Source: Patescibacteria group bacterium (GTDB lineage: Bacteria > Patescibacteria > Microgenomatia > Daviesbacterales > UBA10151). Taken from it: 9,373 nucleotides of DNA. The notes below the pieces were generated by a model that had not been told where the DNA came from, did not search any database, and saw nothing but the letters and a program-made list of their open reading frames with translations. This document shows positions 6,274 through 9,373 of this stretch, one piece after another. Position numbers and translations under genes: made by a program. Location of the stretch: the NCBI GenBank assembly GCA_023380995.1, contig JAMCTD010000061.1:1-9373 (forward strand). The letters are read 5' to 3'. Positions within the stretch are counted from its first letter, which is position 1. Each line of letters begins with the position of its first letter.

Positions 6274-6282
6274 TGTTAAAAT
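6274..6282 (+). promoter_or_regulatory. Extended -10 promoter of the pilus block
   Basis: The plus strand reads TGT-TAAAAT and then 6 nt (GTATTT) to ATG at 6289. There is no Shine-Dalgarno sequence and no clear -35 box. It drives the pilN-like gene and probably the genes after it up to 8622. Confidence 0.6.
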
Positions 6283-6288
6283 GTATTT

Positions 6289-6873
6289 ATGCCCAAGCCT
6301 AAATCTAAGCTTCGTATTAATCTAAACCTTTTAAAACCCCAAAGTAATCCTGAAAAGATCACGGTTAAACTTTTTAGCTGGCTGCTCTCCGGTGGCCGGT
6401 ATATCTTTGTCGTAGTAGAAGCCCTGGTTTTAATTGCTTTTGTCACCAGATTTAAACTAGATGCTGATTTGGCTACTAAAAAAGAGGCTATTGAGGAACA
6501 GATCCCCTACATCCAAAGCCTTAAGCCTTACGAAACTGTCATTAGAGAAACTCAACTTAAACTATCAACAATAAGCAATATCAGAAAAAGCTCTTTAGAT
6601 TGGTCTGAAGTTTTGAAAAAAATTGCCAACCAAACTCCGACCAATGTACAAATTATCAGTATTAATATCAGAAAAGATGCGGGCAACGCTGTCATACATA
6701 TCATTGGCCAAGCCTCAACCGGCAGCGACCTGTCAAGCTTTATAGCAGGTCTAAAAGAAGAAAGTACTTTTTCTAATGTTAATCTTGCAAGCGTTGGACT
6801 TGAACAAGGAGTTATCAGATTTACTCTCGACGCCCTTACCAGATTAACAGGTGAGGGAGAAAGAAGTTTATAA
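6289..6873 (+). CDS. PilN-like type IV pilus inner-membrane assembly protein
   Basis: A 194-residue protein with PilN architecture. A short cytoplasmic N-terminus contains 'LRINLNLLKPQ' (8-18), resembling the INLLP motif by which PilN docks into PilM. One membrane helix follows (about 36-54, 'GGRYIFVVVEALVLIAFVT'), then a coiled-coil-prone stretch (about 58-100) and an alpha/beta domain ('VLKKIANQTPTNVQIISI' through 'VIRFTLDALT'). In type IV pilus systems PilN and PilO form a membrane heterodimer that links cytoplasmic PilM to the fibre-assembly machine. The next gene is PilO-like, which strengthens the call. No PilM, PilB, PilC or pilin is in the window. Sequence identity to characterised PilN is expected to be low, so I leave the symbol blank. 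Confidence 0.75.
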   Translation: MPKPKSKLRINLNLLKPQSNPEKITVKLFSWLLSGGRYIFVVVEALVLIAFVTRFKLDADLATKKEAIEEQIPYIQSLKPYETVIRETQLKLSTISNIRKSSLDWSEVLKKIANQTPTNVQIISINIRKDAGNAVIHIIGQASTGSDLSSFIAGLKEESTFSNVNLASVGLEQGVIRFTLDALTRLTGEGERSL

Positions 6874-6877
6874 ATTT

Positions 6878-7483
6878 ATGAAAAGCTCATCCTCAATCTA
6901 TTATAGATATTTCACCTATATTAAACCTGTTATTAAACTTCCTATTATTAAAAATTATGGATCAACAATTTTTACTCTTCTGACAATATCCATCCTGACA
7001 CTTTTTGCAATCAAACCAACAGTTGAAACAATCTTAGTATTACAAAAAAAACTGGCTGATGAAGAACAAACTTTACAAAAAATTACCCAAAAATCAAATG
7101 ATCTGTCTTTAGCTAAGAAAAATTACGATAATTTAGATGAAAGCATTAAAAGTAAAATAGCCACAGCAGTGCCTAACGCAACCAGTTTAAAATCGATTAT
7201 TTCTGCTTTGGAGCAAACTGCTAAAATGCACGAGGCTTCAATATCAGCTTTACAAATTCAACCACTTGTTATAGATAACAAAACTAAAGACGGCATCGGC
7301 TCTCTCGCCGAAATTTCCTTTATCTTTAATATAGAAAGTAATTACCAAAATCTAATTGCTCTCTTGCAGGATCTAAGAGCTAGTGGTAGGTTAATCTCCG
7401 TTGATAGTTTATCGTTATCTAAAAACGTTGATGGTACGGCCATAATTATGTCTTTATCCGGAAAAACTTATTACCTAAAATAA
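6878..7483 (+). CDS. PilO-like type IV pilus inner-membrane assembly protein
   Basis: From ATG at 6878 it has 201 residues: a polar N-terminus, one membrane helix (about 29-46, 'STIFTLLTISILTLFAIK'), a coiled coil (about 50-95, 'VLQKKLADEEQTLQKI' onward) and a ferredoxin-like domain ('SLKSIISALEQTAKMHEASI', 'NYQNLIALLQDLRASGRLIS'). This is the PilO layout, and the position right after the PilN-like gene supports a PilN-PilO pair. The first possible start is GTG at 6851, inside the previous gene. I prefer ATG 6878, 4 bp after the pilN stop, with a weak purine-rich stretch (GGGAGAAAGAAG, 6855-6866) upstream. The protein ends with a short basic segment 'SGKTYYLK'. Confidence 0.72.
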   Translation: MKSSSSIYYRYFTYIKPVIKLPIIKNYGSTIFTLLTISILTLFAIKPTVETILVLQKKLADEEQTLQKITQKSNDLSLAKKNYDNLDESIKSKIATAVPNATSLKSIISALEQTAKMHEASISALQIQPLVIDNKTKDGIGSLAEISFIFNIESNYQNLIALLQDLRASGRLISVDSLSLSKNVDGTAIIMSLSGKTYYLK

Positions 7484-7485
7484 AT

Positions 7486-7650
7486 ATGACACGTAAAGAA
7501 TGGCTCGTTGCAGCAATATTAGCTTTAGTGACTGTTTGTGCTTGGGTAATATTTGATATCATACACACCCGTTCTCAAGTAGAAGTGCCTAAACAATTAC
7601 AAGATGTTATTGAACCAATAAATCCTAATTTTGACATCAAGGATTTATAA
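7486..7650 (+). CDS. 54-residue single-pass membrane protein of the pilus operon
   Basis: ATG at 7486, 2 bp after the PilO-like stop, opens 54 codons beginning MTRKEWLVAAILALVTVCAW. One membrane helix spans about residues 6-24, with positive residues (R3, K4) before it, so the C-terminus should face outward. The outer tail is short and rich in Pro/Asn/Asp: 'VEVPKQLQDVIEPINPNFDI'. The gene ends 9 bp before the next start, and the tight spacing fits a real operon member. I do not recognise a named family. A scaffold or assembly subunit working with PilN/PilO, or a small partner of the dockerin protein, are possible roles. Confidence 0.7.
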   Translation: MTRKEWLVAAILALVTVCAWVIFDIIHTRSQVEVPKQLQDVIEPINPNFDIKDL

Positions 7651-7659
7651 CAACTATAC

Positions 7660-8622
7660 ATGACAGGCTTCATCAACAAATTTAAGATACCAACTTTTTT
7701 AGGACTAAGCATCATTCTTGTAGGCATTGCAAGCGGTATTTATTTAACCCTAAGAGAACAAACGCTTATTTCTAAAGCAGCGCCAAATTTAACGCCGCAA
7801 AAAATTGTACTGACAAATCTAACTGCTGACTTGGCTACGATTTCCTGGCAAACAAACTCTCCATCTGTGTCTTTTGTCACTTTTGGCCAAAATAATCCGG
7901 GAGAACAAACAGTGCTGGATGATAAAGACACAGCAGGACCAAAACCTCACGTAATCCATTATGTAACACTAAAAAATCTGCTTCCTAAAACTAAATATCA
8001 ATTTAAAATTGTGTCAGGTAAAATCACTTCCGATGTCCAAAAATTTGAAACCCTAGAACCTTTGGCAAACCAAACAGACTTTAGCCCAATAATAGGGTCT
8101 GTCTTAAATAATAATATTCCTGTAGATAATGGCGTAGTTTATTTATCCTTACCTGATGCTATTATCCAATCTTCTTCAATTAAACCTGGCGGTAATTTCT
8201 TAATCCCTCTTTCGCAAATCGGCAAAGCTGATCTTTCTGGCGGATTTTCTCCCACAGAAGACACAATAGCCAAATTGACAATTTATTCTGATTTGGGCGA
8301 AGCAAGCGTTCTTTTTAAATTAAAGTCTGGCTTAACACCACTACCGCCAATAAAATTAGGCCAAAATATTGATCTGACTACTTTAGAATCAACCCCTAAA
8401 CCAAGCCCTACTACTAAAGATCTTGATAAATATGATTTAAATGGGGATGGAAAAATAAACTCCGCAGATAACGCCGTTATCTTGCAATACCTTGGGAAAA
8501 ATTCTAAAAGCGGACAAAACTCTGCCACATATAAAAAAGCTGATTTAAATGGGGATGGAAAAGTTGATCAAAAAGATTTAGACCTAATGGCCCAAAGACT
8601 CAAAGAATTAGGATCCCAATAA
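7660..8622 (+). CDS. Membrane-anchored surface protein with fibronectin III-like and dockerin type I domains
   Basis: A 320-residue protein. An N-terminal hydrophobic helix (about 11-30) without a clear cleavage site suggests a membrane anchor with the rest outside. Residues about 45-132 form a fibronectin type III-like domain of the kind found before purple acid phosphatases ('ATISWQTNSPSVSFVTFG', then 'HYVTLKNLLPKTKYQFKIVS'). Residues about 143-235 look like a second beta-sandwich, perhaps carboxypeptidase-regulatory-like. A Thr/Pro linker (244-252) leads to a dockerin type I pair at the C-terminus: calcium loops DLNGDGKINSAD (259-270) and DLNGDGKVDQKD (295-306), each with the D-x-N-x-D-G pattern. 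Dockerins bind cohesins; no cohesin is in the window. Its place in the pilus block suggests a pilus-associated or adhesive surface protein. No Shine-Dalgarno sequence precedes ATG at 7660. Confidence 0.8.
   Translation: MTGFINKFKIPTFLGLSIILVGIASGIYLTLREQTLISKAAPNLTPQKIVLTNLTADLATISWQTNSPSVSFVTFGQNNPGEQTVLDDKDTAGPKPHVIHYVTLKNLLPKTKYQFKIVSGKITSDVQKFETLEPLANQTDFSPIIGSVLNNNIPVDNGVVYLSLPDAIIQSSSIKPGGNFLIPLSQIGKADLSGGFSPTEDTIAKLTIYSDLGEASVLFKLKSGLTPLPPIKLGQNIDLTTLESTPKPSPTTKDLDKYDLNGDGKINSADNAVILQYLGKNSKSGQNSATYKKADLNGDGKVDQKDLDLMAQRLKELGSQ
8433..8562 (+). repeat. 22-bp direct repeat encoding the two dockerin calcium loops
   Basis: The 22-bp sequence beginning TGATTTAAATGGGGATGG occurs identically at 8433-8454 and 8541-8562, 108 bp (36 codons) apart. 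It encodes DLNGDGK of both dockerin EF-hand-like loops. Identical third-codon positions indicate a recent duplication or gene conversion of the half-dockerin unit. Confidence 0.9.
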
Positions 8623-8632
8623 ACTCTTCGTG

Positions 8633-9373
8633 TTATTGTTCTCTATACACTTCCAACCTCTCCAATAAATCTTTGCTTCTTAACTTGCGCAAAGCTCTTT
8701 TTACTAAATAACGGGCCTGGCCTTCATCGACCTCACAACACCTCCCTGCTTCTGCCCTAGATAATGGTTTATCATTGACAAAACCGTGCATTAGAAGCAA
8801 AATCTTTTTCTCTGGTTCTGTTAAACCTGCCATATTCATTGCATAAAGTAACTCTGCTCTTAATTCACACCTCATATACTGTTCCTCGATTGTAGATTCG
8901 TTATCTCTTTCTCCTGCTAACATACGCATTCGACCCTGAATCATATCAAAATTAGCACCCTTACCATCAACACCATCATCAACATCGTCTGAATGCGAAA
9001 CTACCCAATTTAAACTTAATATTTGTTGAGTTTGATGAACAGCTTTTACCTCCTGAAGGCGATCCATTGTTACGTTCATCTGTTGAGCTACTACTTCATC
9101 AGAAGGCTCTTCTACGTTTTCTAACTGAAACCTAGTACAAACCTTAATATATCTAACAAGATCTTGGCTTACATCTACAGGTAATCTTATTGAACGCGAA
9201 TAATCGTCAAAACTGCGGATAATTCCTTGCTTAATCCATGACTTAGCATAAGTACTAAACCTAAATCCAAGTGTATGATCAAAATGTAAAGCAGCGCGCC
9301 TAAGTCCTAAAGCTCCTGCGCTAAGAATATCACTATAGCTAAATCCTGGAGTTCTGTAATCCTGATCCTGCTT
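8633..9373 (-). CDS. Sigma-70 family RNA polymerase sigma factor, N-terminus beyond the window
   Basis: The frame is open from the window edge (9373) to TAA at 8633, 246 codons, and extends well upstream of the internal ATG at 9079. Region 2 reads 'SDILSAGALGLRRAALHFDH' then 'GFRFSTYAKSWIKQGIIRSF' and 'SRSIRLPV', an unmistakable sigma-70 core and -10-binding region. Region 3 follows ('PSDEVVAQQMNVTMDRLQEV', 'LSLN'), then an acidic linker. Region 4 is 'LTEPEKKILLLMHGF', 'AGRCCEVDEGQARYLVKRAL', 'RKLRS'. Several specificity residues differ from E. coli sigma-70. In region 2.4 the WW pair is SW; the extended -10 contacts 'PVHMIE' read 'PVDVSQ'. In the -35 helix 'TRERIRQIE' reads 'DEGQARYLV', keeping only the second Arg. 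It may be an alternative sigma factor or the principal one of a lineage with unusual promoters. It is convergent with the surface-protein gene, with 10 bp between stops. Confidence 0.9.
   Translation of the reverse strand, partial: KQDQDYRTPGFSYSDILSAGALGLRRAALHFDHTLGFRFSTYAKSWIKQGIIRSFDDYSRSIRLPVDVSQDLVRYIKVCTRFQLENVEEPSDEVVAQQMNVTMDRLQEVKAVHQTQQILSLNWVVSHSDDVDDGVDGKGANFDMIQGRMRMLAGERDNESTIEEQYMRCELRAELLYAMNMAGLTEPEKKILLLMHGFVNDKPLSRAEAGRCCEVDEGQARYLVKRALRKLRSKDLLERLEVYREQ

Noticed and set aside
6851..6877. GTG at 6851 as the start of the PilO-like gene
   Set aside because: It would overlap pilN by 23 bp and add nine charged residues not needed by the fold; ATG at 6878, just after the pilN stop, is the more natural start.
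8617..8638. CAATAA / TTATTG hairpin between the dockerin and sigma genes as a bidirectional terminator
   Set aside because: A 6-bp, A/T-dominated stem with a 10-nt loop and no T-tract; it largely reflects the two opposed stop codons.
8633..9079. Sigma gene starting at ATG 9079 (148 codons)
   Set aside because: The same frame continues upstream to the window edge and encodes clear sigma-70 regions 2 and 3, so 9079 is an internal methionine.

Overview
The window is AT-rich bacterial DNA, densely packed with mostly chromosomal genes. Several traits point to a member of the Candidate Phyla Radiation (Patescibacteria), most likely the Microgenomates group: near-absent intergenic space, start codons almost on top of -10 boxes, a minimal PilN/PilO type IV pilus locus next to a fibronectin/dockerin surface protein, and a DUF3467 protein. 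This placement is inferred from gene content and style, not from a phylogeny. I see no tRNA, rRNA, CRISPR array, insertion sequence or phage gene.

Layout, left to right. Positions 1-240 (minus) hold the N-terminal 80 codons of an S66 LD-carboxypeptidase-like protein cut by the window edge; the edge sequence is an inverted copy of that gene's own promoter. Positions 327-614 and 619-1148 (minus) form a two-gene operon: a frameshifted GrpB/UPF0157 gene followed by a DUF3467 protein. lepA (1240-3012, minus) is divergent from an MFS transporter (3051-4223, plus), with 38 bp between the starts. The transporter overlaps tail-to-tail with murJ (4206-5840, minus). murJ is divergent from rpsT (ribosomal protein S20, 5970-6224, plus). 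Next comes a plus-strand pilus/surface block: pilN-like (6289-6873), pilO-like (6878-7483), a 54-residue membrane protein (7486-7650) and a membrane-anchored FN3-dockerin protein (7660-8622). Convergent to it, running off the right edge, is a sigma-70 family factor (8633-9373, minus).

Functionally the window mixes translation (EF4/LepA, S20), cell-wall building and trimming (MurJ lipid II flippase, possible LD-carboxypeptidase), type IV pilus assembly with a surface protein, and transcription initiation.

The most noteworthy signal is at the promoters. All seven genes that lead a transcription unit have a -10 box 6-10 nt before ATG, six of them preceded by a TGn extended -10 motif. None has a convincing -35 box or Shine-Dalgarno sequence, which implies leaderless mRNAs. 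The one clear Shine-Dalgarno sequence belongs to an operon-internal gene. The sigma factor has lost most residues that contact the -35 box in E. coli sigma-70. The two observations fit together, though the link is a hypothesis.
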